This document shows, piece by piece, positions 25,091 through 37,312 of a stretch of 64,000 bases of DNA. Numbering within the stretch: the stretch's first letter is position 1; each line of letters starts with the position of its first letter. Source of the DNA: Cucumis sativus (lineage: Eukaryota; Streptophyta; Magnoliopsida; Cucurbitales; Cucurbitaceae); the NCBI RefSeq assembly GCF_000004075.3, contig NC_026659.2, positions 4,526,001 through 4,590,000 of the forward strand. Direction: 5' to 3'. The position numbers and the translations under genes are program-made. The notes beneath the pieces were generated by a model, which did no database searches, had not been told where the DNA came from, and saw only the letters and a list, made by a program, of their open reading frames with translations.

Positions 25091-25960
25091 AAGAACCGAC
25101 CCAATAAATTAACTCTTAATAAGTTGTACTATATCAACGACTTTCTTTCAAAAATAACTAAAAATTATCCAGCTTTCCTAAATTGTGTTTGAATTAATCT
25201 ACTAATAAGATAAATCCAAGTTTTCTGAATTAGATGACCCATAATCTAATATTTCAATCTGTTTATATCTCTCTTATCATATATACAATAGAACCAATCA
25301 ATGAAGATATCAGGAATAAACCGGACGAACAGAGGACTTCTTCTTTTAGTGCTGAGAAGACTTTTTATTTAGAGAAAACGGAGGAGCTCTAATTAAGATA
25401 AAAGATAATTACTAAAATGAGAAAAATCTTTTATCTTTATCTTTTCTTTAAGTATTTAAAGAAATCTTTTATCTTTTCTTTACACCAAAAGATATTTTAT
25501 CTACTTTAAATAAAAAGAAACTATTTAAAGTCTTGACAAAAAAAATGCAACAGGTTGTTTATCAATTAATATTTTAAAAATTTATATAGTTTTTAGGATT
25601 AATTTTGTAAATGAAATACAACAAGAATTTATTTTCGTATACATTTCTATACACAACCAAACATAGGTGTTCTTAATTTTCATTTTCAGCAGTTTTATTT
25701 TCATCCAAAACCTCTCAATCCAAGCGACTCCTAAATTACAAAAATCAGTAAAAATGGTAATTTAAGCATGTACGTACAGCCCTCGTTATTGGAATGAAGC
25801 TCGACCGGCAATGGCATTAAATGATATTACGCGTATTCAACATGAAGAGTCACAAACGTGTGTGCGTGTATATACATTTGTGCGCGCGCATGTGTTTGCC
25901 TTTTCTTATTCTAAGTAATCAAAGCGTAAAAGAAACAAACAGTATTCTGTAGTCCAGAAA

Positions 25961-27918
25961 ATGGCGGAAGTATACAAGGTGAGTTTGAAACTTGTTATAG
26001 ACAAGAAAAGGAAGAGGGTTCTATATGGTGAAGCAGACAAGGAATTCATCGACTTTCTTTTTACTATACTTGCTCTTCCTGTTGGAACTGTGATTAAGCT
26101 TCAATCCACAGAACCCATGCTGCCTGGCCCCCTCTCAAATCTCTACTGTAGTATGGACTCCTTGAACACGATCAACTATTTTGAACCAAAGCGGCGTCTA
26201 CAAAATCTACTAAACCCAAAGACCTATTATTTATGTAATAACAATTATAGAAAGCAGTCCTCTTGTCACAGTGTTAGTAGTACACATGGCACAAAATGTC
26301 CCAACTGCGGAGGATACATGACTATCAATTTAGCTTATGTTTATGTGGATGAGGAAGAAAAGCTTATTGAAGGAGGTTATGTGACAGGGATGGGTAAGTA
26401 TATGGTGATGGATGATCTTACTGTGAAACCCATGGCCTACTCTTCCATGTCCACCATTTCTGTTTTGAATGAGTTGAATGTAGATGATATTTCCCAGATT
26501 GAGGACAAGCTTATTCGTTTGGACATCAAAGAGGTTTTCCTTTCTTGCTTTTGCTTTTTAGTTCTTTAATGCTTAATATTCATACTTTTTAGTTCTTTAA
26601 TGCTTAATATTTATACTTTTTAACCACTTACATGTTTCAATGTTTTGGTTTTGCTTACTTTATCCCTTTTTTGTTAACCTCAAAACACTTATTTTTCCTC
26701 ATGGATTATTGCGATGAGAAAATTCACGATAATGATCAATTGTTATCACTTTAGGAGTGCAAATCAGGAATAGTGTATTTAAAAAGTTGAGTTGTGTATT
26801 TATTCTGTTGTATTTTAAAAATACTTTTGATAACAAAGTGCATCTCGACTAGGTTGAGTTTCTTGTGTATAAATAGAATAACTATGAACTCTTTTCTATT
26901 TGCTGAACAGGAAGACTTTTTTTTCTAGCCTCTTCGCCTTGATATGAACCTTCAGATTTTTTCAGCTCTCTCTTTTGTATAACTTAATTTCCTGATTAAT
27001 GCATCCCTTTTAGATCGGAGGTGATAAAGGTTCTAAAGCCGTATCAATATCAATGTAGTTGAGATGTTTTGATACATCTCCTAATTCCTCAACTTGTTGA
27101 ATTTTGTTCAAAAGTATTTTATATAAAACACTATCTTTACTCATAATACCAAAGAACACTTTCTTATAAAACACTTTCTTATAATGCATCCCTTGCAAGT
27201 ATATGTTCTTTTATTGAATTTTTTTAGAAAACTTTAACATAATATATTTAGAGAAAAAATAGTTAATGGTTACAAAGAAAACAGGCCCTTAGATTGTGAT
27301 ATGCTTTTTTTTCTCCTGCCTTAGATTGTGATATACTTTTTTTTCTCCTTTTTTAATTAACGAAACTAAAGTGATTTATGGATTTTGAAAAAAACTGTGG
27401 TTGAGTAGCATATTTAAGAGGGTAATACTTGATTCCCGATTGCACTATCTTTCTACATCCCCTCCTCATTATTACTCACATCAAACAAAAAAATTAAAAT
27501 ATTTCATAAAATAAATAAAAAGAATTTGTTGATAGGATAATTTGATGAGATACACGAAGATAGGTAGGTAACGTTGAGGGTGTATTATTCCAAAGTATTT
27601 TTTTATTTAGAAATAGTCAATGAAAGGCAATTTAGAGAATCAGGGTTTGGTCGTTGATTATCAATGAAATAGTTGTAATTGTGTAAAATTAAGATTTAAT
27701 AATACAATTTTTAATTTTAATTATTTAATCCCTTTTAGGGTTCGAATTTGCTGAAAGCTTCCTTCCACACGTCCACTGTGCTCACTGAAGTGTTTCTTCT
27801 CCAAACTCGTGATAGTATTCCAACAAACAAACAATTAGAGGAGGAGGAGGAGGAGGAGGAGGAGGAGGGAGGAGGAGGAGGAGTAGTTTATGGGTTTTCC
27901 AATAAAACATCAATTTAA
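25961..27918 (+). CDS. DUF674 family protein (locus 4, intact, Glu/Gly-repeat tail)
   Basis: Exon 1 25961-26533 and exon 2 27739-27918 (phase 0; GAG|GTTTTC .. TTTTAG|GGT), 250 residues, function unknown. Exon 1: SLKLVIDKKRKRVLYGEAD, DFLFTILALPVGTV, NYFEPK, a cysteine set CNNN..C..KCPNC, YMVMDDLTVKPM, DDISQIEDKLIRLDIKE. Exon 2: GSNLLKASFHTSTVLTEVF, then QTRDSIPTNKQL, ten Glu, five Gly and VVYGFSNKTSI. The Glu/Gly run is encoded by a GAG/GGA microsatellite at 27838-27882, so repeat-length change alters the protein tail. If the intron were missed, the frame would stop at 26569 after 11 unrelated codons. A TATA-like TATATACA lies at 25868. The 1.2-kb intron holds two small tandem duplications. 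Confidence 0.85.
26556..26625 (+). repeat. Tandem duplication in intron of DUF674 locus 4
   Basis: A unit TTTTTAGTTCTTTAATGCTT AATATT(C/T)ATAC occurs twice with a period of about 31 bases, just inside the donor side of the intron. A second tandem pair (CTTAGATTGTGATAT.CTTT, period about 33) lies at 27290-27352. Confidence 0.7.
27838..27882 (+). repeat. GAG/GGA trinucleotide microsatellite inside a coding exon
   Basis: A run of GAG triplets followed, after one extra G, by GGA triplets. It lies in frame within exon 2 of DUF674 locus 4 and encodes Glu10-Gly5. The change from Glu to Gly codons comes from the phase shift in the repeat. Confidence 0.85.
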
Positions 27919-28631
27919 AATATGTTTGTTTTTTTTTTAATTTCATGGAATTATTAAACCTACTTTTCTACTATATGCAGGAATAATGAGATGGATATAG
28001 GATACACCTAATAATTTCTATTTGGAGGTTGCATCAATATAAACTCAAAATTAATGTGTATCAATTTAAACTCTAACTTCTAACTTTCGTCTTGTATATC
28101 ATTTAAACCTCAAATTAATAATTGTATCAAGATTTATATTGATACTGTAAGAGTTTAAATTGAGATAATTTTTATTAATTTAAAGTTTAAATTGATTAAA
28201 TTGATAGTTTAACTCCCAAATTTTAAAATTGAAACCATTATTAAAGTTGATGAGTATAGGTATACGTTCAATGTTTCCCATAATTGACCACGTTTGAATC
28301 TGCACTCCAATAATTAATAACATTTAACAAGGAGTTGGAAACTTGATATATTTTTCAAATAAGGATAATGATGTCTCTATCAATTACTTGTTTCTGTGTG
28401 CATGATTTTTGACGATTAATAACACCCCACGAGGAAATTCGAATGGCCGAACCAAAATAACCTTTAAACAAATTAATATCCTAATTTGCAATTAACTTAC
28501 CCTAATTTGGAAGTTTTCAATTCATTAATATAATAATGTTAATTAATTAATTAAAAAACATTAATTAAAAAACATTATTATATATATCATGATGGAGATC
28601 TTAAACTTCTTATAGACATCAAATAAAAACA

Positions 28632-29775
28632 ATGGAACAAAATCATGTGATCAGATTGAAACTTCTAATAGACACAAAAGGCCAAAGAGTTTTATTTGGA
28701 GAAGCAGATAAAACCATAGTGGATTTCCTTTTCCATTTACTTTCTTTTCCACTTGGAAGTGTGTGTGAGCTGCTGAAAGGCCAAAATATGGTTGGTTGTT
28801 TGGGGAATTTGTATCGAAGTGTTGAAACTTTGAACCAAAATTATTTGCAACCAAACAGTAACATACAAACCTTCTTGGAACCCAAAGTCATTTCTTGTGG
28901 TAATACTTCAGTGGGGTTGCCCTATACTTCTGATCCCTCACCTTTGCCAAAGTTTTATGTTTGCAATTCTGATTATAGCTATAGTTGCCGTTTTTATGTG
29001 TCTAATGATCCTAAAGCACTTTGTTCTAATTGTGGGCTGCACATGAGTCGAGAGATTACTTGTGTAAAGCCAATATCTTACTGTGAGGATTTAGGCTATG
29101 TGAAGGATTTGGTGACTTACATCGTGATGGATGATTTAAGTATTATGCCCATGTCTAGTATCCCCACCATTACTCTCTTGAAAAAGTTCAATATCAAAGA
29201 GATGGCTGCTTTGGAGGAGAAGCTCATCACTTTCAATTTCAATGAGGTAATATATATTATTTGAACAATTCTTAATTATAATATAGGCTGTAGCGTGCAG
29301 TTTATGTTCTTCTGTATGCATAAAAAATAATTTTTAAGAACTTTTTTTTAAAAGAAATAAACAAAGTACAACGTTATAGCTTTTAAAGCATGTGTTGAAT
29401 TTTTGGTATAAAAAATACTTTGGTGCATTTTTGGTATCACATATCGGGCCAAATTGTCCATAAATTATTATGTGACAAGTTCCTTTATAATATGAATTTC
29501 CACTAGTATTTACTAAAATAAATTCATTAGGTGAACAAATGAAATGTGGACTAGAAAATTAAATATCCAATGAGGTATATTTTTAATTTGTTATTAAGGT
29601 CACAGTTTGTGGTTATCTTTTTATGAAGGGAGTGAAATTGTTAAAGGCTTCTCTCGAGTCCAAGACAGCGCTCACCGATGTCTTTCTTGGAAAAGTTTTA
29701 AGTCCTCCAAAAACTGTTTCGAATGGAAAGAAACCCACTCCAAAAGTTACAGTAAAAAGGAAGAGAAGGAAATAA
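28632..29775 (+). CDS. DUF674 family protein (locus 5, intact, basic tail)
   Basis: Exon 1 28632-29246 and exon 2 29629-29775 (phase 0; GAG|GTAATA .. TATGAAG|GGA), 253 residues, function unknown. Exon 1: RLKLLIDTKGQRVLFGEAD, VDFLFHLLSFPLGSV, GCLGNLYRSVETLNQNYLQ, cysteine set VCNS..CRFY..CSNC, YIVMDDLSIMPM, ALEEKLITFNFNE. Exon 2: GVKLLKASLESKTALTDVF then a Lys/Arg-rich tail (TPKVTVKRKRRK) that could act as a nuclear localisation signal (inference). Belongs to the FGEAD/LLSLPLG subfamily; closest in the window to locus 9 at 43205 (shared NYLQPN/TYLQPN, SLPYSDP-type segment). The leader contains a partial copy of the gene's own first codons (28601-28630). The acceptor is not pyrimidine-rich, a slight oddity. 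Confidence 0.88.
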
Positions 29776-30809
29776 TCTGTATCTTTTTCTTTTTTTGGTT
29801 TAGTTTGGTTTGGGTTTCAGTTGCATCTTAGACAAATATTTAGTTTTGTGCTTGTGATTATTGTTTGTCATTTTGACAAAATCTTCTTACTTTTTTGTTT
29901 TGGAAAAAGTACTTTTGGTTTTCTCTGTATGTGATTAAAGTGAGAAACATATGCAAATGAGTAAGCATTGCTCCTTTCTTAATTATCCAACGACTATCAA
30001 CTGTTCATTTTGAGATTATTGCCTCTATTAAAGTGTTTATCGAATTAAATTTACCAAAACTTGAATTCTCTTTTGGCCTTTATGAACTTTGATGTCCATC
30101 TTGATTGTTCCAACAATGTCGATATGACTTCTCAATATTATGTCACTTTGAGTTGCAAGTTTTGTATGGCATTCTAATCTCTCTTTTTTCTTTTTCTTTT
30201 TTTATTGAAACCAAGCATCTATTTAATTTTTATCAAGTAGAATCTTCAACATTGATGTAATTAAAATTAACAATAATTCATGAGTATTGTACAGAATGTT
30301 TGAGAGTGAATTTAAGATAGCTTTTGTGTCAAGATTACTTGAATATATTTTTAATAATTCGATATTAGTATTATTATTATAAAAGTGTATCTAAGATAGT
30401 AAGATTAAATATCAAATTAATTTTAGTTTATTAATTAAACCGTGTTTTGAAGTTATTTTACATAAAATAGAAGTGTAAAATAAAATAAACTATGAAGTCA
30501 GTTTATTTTAAAAATAAAATAAACCTTCAAATAGTTTCACCGTCTAGTTCGCATATTTTTATTTTAAAAATAAAAAAATAAAAACTACTTCTAAAATATC
30601 ACCAAATATGGTGATGTTTACAATTATGCATATATATATACATATATATATATATATAAGAGTTGGAAAGAGCAATTAAGTTGTGTCAAAATTGTCAAAG
30701 AAAAACTTGGATTTTGTTTTTCATTTTTTTGGAATTCTTGCATGTCTAGTAAAATAAGTTTAATAAATTAGATGTATAGTACAAACTTATTTACTTTTAA
30801 AAAAATGGA
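29776..30809. other. Intergenic, no gene seen
   Basis: Probable 3'UTR of locus 5 at the left, then AT-rich DNA. Contains an AT dinucleotide run at about 30630-30658. Nothing else recognised. Confidence 0.5.
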
Positions 30810-31340
30810 AAGAAAAAAAAATCACATGATACACCTAATACATCTAGTACACATGGATACACCTTGATATATCACTAGTCACATGATACATGATTAATAA
30901 TATACATTTGATACACGTGATAGTAATATATAATGTATATTTAATGAACACTTGATTTACGGTTGGTACACATTTAATACACACTTGAAATATTAAATAT
31001 TTGGATTTTTAATAAAATGTTTTGAATTTTTGTTAAAGGATTGAGAAAAGAAAAATATAAAACCACAAATACATACTATTATACCGGAAATTAAAATAAT
31101 CTACACACTAAAATCAAATTATTATAACTCAATTATAATAACCTATGACTATAATAATTCACTAATTACCTCAAAGGTCTACTAAAAAACACTTTACTCT
31201 AAAGTTGATTAAGATCAACTTGTTTACAAAAATACAGATTGTTTTATTTTACCCAAATACCATTAGGCATATTTACTCAACTGCCAATAAATTAAAATCC
31301 TTTAATATTTTTTCAATTTAACATTTATGTATATAAATAT
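30810..31340 (-). repeat. Composite dispersed repeat, copy A (TTATAATA block plus TACAC block)
   Basis: TTGATACAC/CTAATACA words (30820-31000) are followed by TAATA/TTATAA words (31080-31190) and by AAATACCATTAGGCATATTT and AATAAATTAAAATCCTTTAATATTTT (31200-31330). Read on the minus strand, the last two parts match 60820-61060 in the same order, so this is one element present twice in opposite orientation. No coding capacity. Confidence 0.65.
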
Positions 31341-31439
31341 TGGAAATTATTAAGAAATTTAACAAAACACCAAAATATTTATAGTTCGTGTAACAAAATA
31401 TATAAATCAATGAAGCCGACCATTTTTTTAATATTATAG

Positions 31440-32000
31440 GTTTGCCTTTCTTTTCATCTTATTTCTTCTCTTTCTTCTACGACAATTTTTCTTTTATTTT
31501 GCTTTCAATCGTTTTTTTCTCTTCTTTTTCTGCAATTTTCTTTTATTTTTTTAATTGTTATTTGATTAGGTATTGTACCAAATATAAAATATCTATTTTT
31601 TTTTCAAATGGTTATTTGGGTGTTCTAGATGGTGTACCAAATATAAAAGATCTTAGTACACGATCTTAAACAAAAATCGTTGGATATTGATACACGTTTG
31701 AATTTGTCTACAACCAAATATAACAAATATAAAAGGATCTACAATCAAATCTAACAAATATAAAAGATTTTGAAAAAAAAAAATGTTTAGATTTGGATAC
31801 GATCAAATCTAAACTATCGTGTCGCAAATAATAGTCAAATTTAAACGATCTTGTAGCAAATAATCTTAACCCAAATCTAAACGATGAACAAAAGAATCTT
31901 TAAAAAAATCGTTTCGATTTGAAAGAGCCAAATCTAAACAATTTTGGTACAAGATTGTGTACCAAATATATTTATCTCGTGAGTAGCCAATTAATCGCGT
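31440..32000 (+). repeat. Dispersed repeat with AAATCTAAACGAT words, copy A
   Basis: Starts with TTGCCTTTCTTTTCATCTTA and TTTCTTCT runs and continues with repeated AAATCTAAACGATC / TACACGATC / TACCAAATATAAA words. The reverse complement of 53040-53300 shows the same order. The open frame at 31442-31669 (Phe/Ser-rich) is part of the repeat and not a gene. Family not identified. Confidence 0.6.
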
Positions 32001-33679
32001 GTTGACTAGCACATTTTTTGTTTTTTCATGGTGAGTTTGTGAATTTTTTTTTTTTCAAAATTGTTTTATACAGTGTAAATATTTTGTCGATTTGTTATAC
32101 TTTTTTTTTATATTTAGTTTATTTAAGTGTAAATCGTGTGTATTAGGTGCATTGGGTACGGTGTATCACTTAGGCTGTCATTACTTTCTTTTGGCCGCCA
32201 TGTTTTAAAAATAAGAAAATTGTGTGACAATGTTGCAAGTTCTTGAACTCAAATTGACATCCACTATCTTTCTTCATTGCATAATAGGAGTAAAATTTGA
32301 CTTGTGAGAGAAACATTAAGAATATCTCACATTCGAAAAAAAGAATTCAAACGGTTTGGAGTTGCTCTACTCCTCCTAATGTCGTTTGGTTTTGAGATGA
32401 AATTTCATTTGATTAGAGTCCATAAACCTTAAATGGATATTATGTCCAATCAAAAAAGAATATGAGTACAATTTTGAAATACATGTTGAGAATTTCACAT
32501 TAAAAAATCAAGAGGTTTAGGTGCTAGTCGATTGGATCAGTTGGTTGTGCGATCAAATTCAACATTAATGTTGGGATGTCTGTCTTAATGGTTGTTACTT
32601 TGTAAGAGTTTTTGTTACAATTAAATTTACCATAACTTATGCAATGTGATAATATATTTATTTTTTCTTTGGAATATTCAACATGGCTTCTCATGGTGAT
32701 TTTTTAATATAAAATACGAGAAATCGGGATTAGGTGCACCAAGATAATCAACTAAGTTTGAAGTATTATTTTCCCTTTTCAGATCATGCCTCTTTAACCG
32801 TTCAGAGATCGTATTCTAATATTTGGTTTTTGGACAAATACTCGTTTAAAACCATAGACTATAATACCATGTTAGTAAAAAAGAATTTCAATCTCAAAAC
32901 TAACTGACATGAAAAAAACTATGCATGTGTATCAGTATAAACGTTCTGAGGTCCCTTTTTTATTTATTTAAAATTAAACTTACAATTAACTAATCAAACT
33001 TATTAAGTTATAAGATCAAGGTTGATTCAACAATCTCTTATATGCTTGTTTCCTTTGTGAATACTTCTTTTTATTGTTCTTTATACATAAAACAACAATC
33101 GAACTCAATAACATAAAATGAATAGTATATAAGCTACAGTTCTTCTGTTTTTATTTTTCGGGTTCAACATGTAGGTGTGATGGATAAAATTTTTAGGCTA
33201 TACTCTCTCGATCAATTAAATTGTGCACTTGAGTTCAAACATCGTTCATAAACATATTAGTTTATTAGTTTAAATATTTATTTAGAATTTGTCGTTTTTA
33301 CAGTTTTTCTAAAAAGTTCATTAACACTATTGATGTTTCCATAAAATTGAGAAACCTTTTTAAATGTCATCCTTCATCAACATCGACATTTAAAGCCATC
33401 AAACATAAGAAATTACTGGGAGACTAAAGAGCAACTATTAGTTTCGCATCGATTAAAAGAAAATAAAGAATTAATTAAGCATTTAATTTTTCCTATAGGA
33501 AATTGATACATTTTCTGTTGGACATATCAATCAGGGCGCTGAATGTGAAGCCATGCAAAATTCCAATCGTCAACACTACATAGTACATATATACACTAGC
33601 ACACAAATGAACCCAAATATGTTCCAAACAAAACAAAATTCCATATAATTTCAAAACTTCGTCCTCAATAAACTAAAAT
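32001..33679. other. Intergenic, no gene seen
   Basis: AT-rich; no open frame of interest. The last 100 bases are the probable promoter and leader of the DUF674 locus at 33680 (CCATATAATT at about 33641). Confidence 0.5.
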
Positions 33680-34857
33680 ATGGCAGGGTCAAGTGGTGAA
33701 GTGAAATTAAAGCTTCTTATAGATTCAAAAGAAAAAAGAGTTCTTTTTGGTGAAGCAGACAAGAACATGATTGATTTTCTTTTCAATCTCCTTTCCCTTC
33801 CGCTTGGGACTGTGATTAGGCTTTTGAAAAAAGACATGGCTGGAAGCTTGGCTAATTTGTATGGGAGTGTTGAAGCTTTGAATGACACGTATTTGCAGCC
33901 AAATCAGAGCAAAGACAGCCTCTTAAAGCCTAAAGTTTCATTCTCTGCCTCTACCTTGCTTTTGCCAAACATTGAATCGTTTGCTGACCAAAAGAAGCTG
34001 TACTTATGTGGTAATAAATGTGGCTATAACGTTGCTAGTAACCCTACGGCGGTTTGTCCGAATTGTAGGAGTGCAATGAGTCGAGAATGTGGATTTGTAA
34101 ATCCACCAAGTGCAAATGCACAGGCAACACAAGATGTGGGAGAATTTGGAGGATTTGTGAAAGGTGTGGTAACTTATATGGTGATGGATGATTTGAGTGT
34201 CAAACCAATGTCCACCATTTCTAGTATTACTCTCTTGAACAAGTTTAATATTAAAGAAGTTGGTGCTTTGGAGGAAAAAGTCGTTACTTTGGATGTTAGT
34301 CAGGTACATTTTTAATTAGTATTATTTGGTCAAATTATTACATTTTTCATTTTTAACAGTAACAACTTCTAGGTTGATGGTCATTTTATAAAAAAAAAGG
34401 TTATTACAGTAGGATTTAAAATAATTTATGTTTAAAGTTTAAATCATTCTAGTTTGACATGTGTTTATAGTGTAAAATGTTTTACTTGATACAGAAATAG
34501 TAAAAATGCTTACAAATAATAAAAAATGACGAAAGTAAAATAGTTTAAATTGTATTAGGATGAATTAAATCTACTTTATTTTATTTGTAAATATATTAAT
34601 TTATTTGGTTACATTTGATAACAACATTTATATATTTTTATTATATAGTAACTTATTTTCGGGAATCAATTTTTATAAATGGTGGCTCATATTTTAGCTT
34701 CATAGCATTTTGAATATGTTCTCTGTTGGTATGATAGGGATTGAAGCTGCTGAAGGCCTCCCTGCAATCCAAGACTGTTCTTACGGATGTCTTCCTTGGA
34801 AGAAATTTAAAATTATCGAGTTTACCACGTTTCAGAAATCAATCAATTTTTGATTGA
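33680..34857 (+). CDS. DUF674 family protein (locus 6, intact)
   Basis: Exon 1 33680-34303 and exon 2 34738-34857 (phase 0; CAG|GTACAT .. GATAG|GGA), 247 residues, function unknown. Exon 1: MAGSSGEVKLKLLIDSK, RVLFGEADKNMIDFLFNLL, SLPLGTVIRLLKK, ANLYGSVEALNDTYLQ, LKPKVS, cysteine set CGNKCGYN..CPNC, YMVMDDLSVKPM, ALEEKVVTLDVSQ. Exon 2: GLKLLKASLQSKTVLTDVF then LGRNLKLSSLPRFRNQ and stop. The tail and its 3' flank (TACCACGTTTCAGAAATCAA) recur near 36248, next to the broken locus at 35862, so a piece of 3' flank was also copied. FGEAD subfamily. Confidence 0.9.
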
Positions 34858-35045
34858 AATGTTTAGAATTCAAATTTCAACCTGTTGGAGTATTGCAATT
34901 AATCTATTTTGAGAAAAAATTATTATTACGATCTGTTTTGTTTTGTTGGACTGTATCAACTCCCTATCGGCTACTATCAACAAGTTATTTTGATTGAAAT
35001 GTTTAGAATTCAAATTTCAACCTGTTGGAGTATTGCAATTAATCT
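34851..35045 (+). repeat. Direct repeat of 55 bp, spaced by 85 bp
   Basis: TGATTGAAATGTTTAGAATT and the next 35 bases (to ..GCAATTAATCT) occur at 34851-34905 and again at 34991-35045 without visible mismatch. The first copy overlaps the stop codon and 3'UTR start of DUF674 locus 6. The stretch between contains CGATCTGTTTTGTTTTGTTG. Confidence 0.85.
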
Positions 35046-35861
35046 TTCAAAATATATTTAAATTATAATCCATTCATGTAATTAATGAAAGAAAAGTGAT
35101 CTGATAGAAAAACAAAAACAATATTAAAAACAAGGAATTCAAAAGGGGGAAAGAAGAAAAGTCTTGTATAGCAGCAACCTTTCGGTTCGGTAATGATCAG
35201 CAAATTAAATCATTTCTTTTGTTCAACTTTGTCCTCCATCCACTTATCCTTCATAATGGTTTCTGAAAAAATATATATACGAGACATAATCAGGCCCTAA
35301 AAAAACACACCAAAATATATATATATATAGCTTATGGGGTCAGGGAACAACCCTGCCATTGAAATATCACATGCAACAACCCTAAACGACCCTTTTAGAT
35401 TCTACCATAGACGGATCTATTAAGGGATTAGGGGCACGTGTCCTCACATTTCTGATTATTATATTTTAATATTTGTTTTGAAGTGTTAAATTACAATATA
35501 TTTTTAAAAATGTATTTTTTTACTATATTATGTTGTTGGTATAGTAGTTGTGCTCTCCAAGGTCTACAAATTTTTTTATGTTAATCGTGTCTCCTTACAT
35601 ATGATTTCTAGATACGCCACACGTTCTCCTCAATTTTAAAATTTGATAGGATTTGGGAGAAGATAATTTCAACTTTTATCTTTTTTAGTGCCTAGCCATG
35701 TAAAAATATACACCAACCTCGGGAAACTTAATAAATAGCAAGATCAAAGTAACATATTTTCCTATGAATAAAATAGACCTTATAAAAAGTTTCCAAACCA
35801 AATAAAATAAGATTGAAAGTTTAATAGAAACCAAAATAGAATTTAAAGATTAACCTGGAAT

Positions 35862-37312
35862 TTAGAAGGAGAAATATGAGAAAACTATTGAGGAAGGAGA
35901 AATATCAGAAAAATATTGAGAGAAGTCAATGCTGGAAAGAAAGAGGTCAGTTAGAACAGTCGATGAGTGAAGAGAAGCCCTTAGCAACTTCGCAGCCTAC
36001 ATAAACCCAACATAACCAGACCAAATCAATATAAATTTATTAATTAAAATCTCAAACAAAAAATTACAAATCTCTTCGATTAGCTTTCAGATCTGCCTGA
36101 TTTGATCCTAGTGTGTGTGTATATATTTATATATATATATAGACACAAGTGCTTAATATATATTTATATTTATGTAGCATTGAATATGGTGTGCTACTTG
36201 TTATGAGTCTTTGACAAATCTAAAATCTAAACAATGTTTAAATTATTGAGTATACCACGTTTCAGAAATCAATCAAGTCTTCTATTGCAAATTGATTTTG
36301 AGTTGAAATCCAATACTTTCAACTATGAAATCAGCCCACAAAGCTTCATCCATATTACTCGGTCCAAAGAAAATTGAGATCCAATCATCAAAAATAGTGA
36401 AACCAAAAGAATCACATTGGGGGCATATCTGAAATCCAAAAGAGTCACCCTAGACCTATATGGCCAAATAAAAATCTAAAAACCTAAGTAGATATCAAAT
36501 TGAAAGTTTTAAGAATCAAATACAATAATCAAATGAAGCGTTTATGAGCATATGGAGCACAAAATTTAGAATTCAATAATCACATACATGTTGGACGTTG
36601 AAATGAATAAGCTTGTGATACATGGTCAACATTCTCCACATTCAACTCCTTCAAGACCGAAATGATGGACATAGTGGAACACGACATGGGTTTAACACTG
36701 AGATCATCCATCACCATGTACGTTACCGCGTTCCCTCCTTTCACATAACCTCCCACAACAGGCTTTGCTTCACCCATTCCATGTACATAACTTGCAATAG
36801 TCGTCATGGATTTGCCGCATCTTAGACATTTCGTGCCACTTGTCACAGTAAAAGTAAGACAGTTTTCGGTAATAACAAGATTAGAACGATCATAATGAAT
36901 TGGACATGTGTAATAGGCCTTTTAGTTGTGAAGACGAAGGAGATTGGATTTGTAAAAGGCTTTGAATATGGGATTCAGCAGTGGGTGTTGGGAGCTGAGG
37001 ATTCAGGAGGCTCTCTTTGTTGTGGTGTGCATCAAAATTGTTAAACTTAAGCTCCCCACGCTGCGGTAGAGGCTTTCCAGAGAACCAGCTGCAGCCATGG
37101 GTTTGTTGTCTGGGTTGCTGCTACTGGATACCAACTTAACCATGGTTCCAACAGGAAGAGCAAGTATCGTGAAGAGGAAGTCTACAAATTTCTTGTCAGC
37201 TTCAGCATATAGAATCTTCTTCCTTTTTTTGTCTATCGCTATCGATTCGCTTTCGATCTGAGTTTGAGTTTGAATGTGGATGCCACTCCCTCTCCCTGCC
37301 CCTCAATCCCAT
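35862..37312 (-). pseudogene. DUF674 family gene (locus 7), several frameshifts
   Basis: Minus-strand exon 1 about 36588-37312 and exon 2 35862-35996. Recognisable blocks lie in different frames: IDKKRKKILYAEADKKF, LYRSVGSLS, then NNFDAHHNKESLLNPQLP, then YYTCPIHYDRSN, then CLRCGKSMTT, YMVMDDLSVKPMS, and LIHFNVQH before a donor CAT|GTATGT. At least four frame changes separate them (near the start, about 37040, about 36920 and about 36615). Exon 2 is open: AAKLLRASLHSSTVLTDLF with a hydrophobic, Ser-rich tail. Subfamily YAEAD/NYFE. The open frame left at 36580-36846 is only a remnant of exon 1. Confidence 0.82.

Noticed and set aside
26534-26569. Read-through end of the DUF674 copy at 25961
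   Set aside because: These codons follow a good donor; the true exon 2 with the conserved block is at 27739.
27009-27055. Candidate exon 2 (EVIKVLK) for the DUF674 copy at 25961
   Set aside because: Weak resemblance out of phase; the match at 27739-27918 is far better and in phase.
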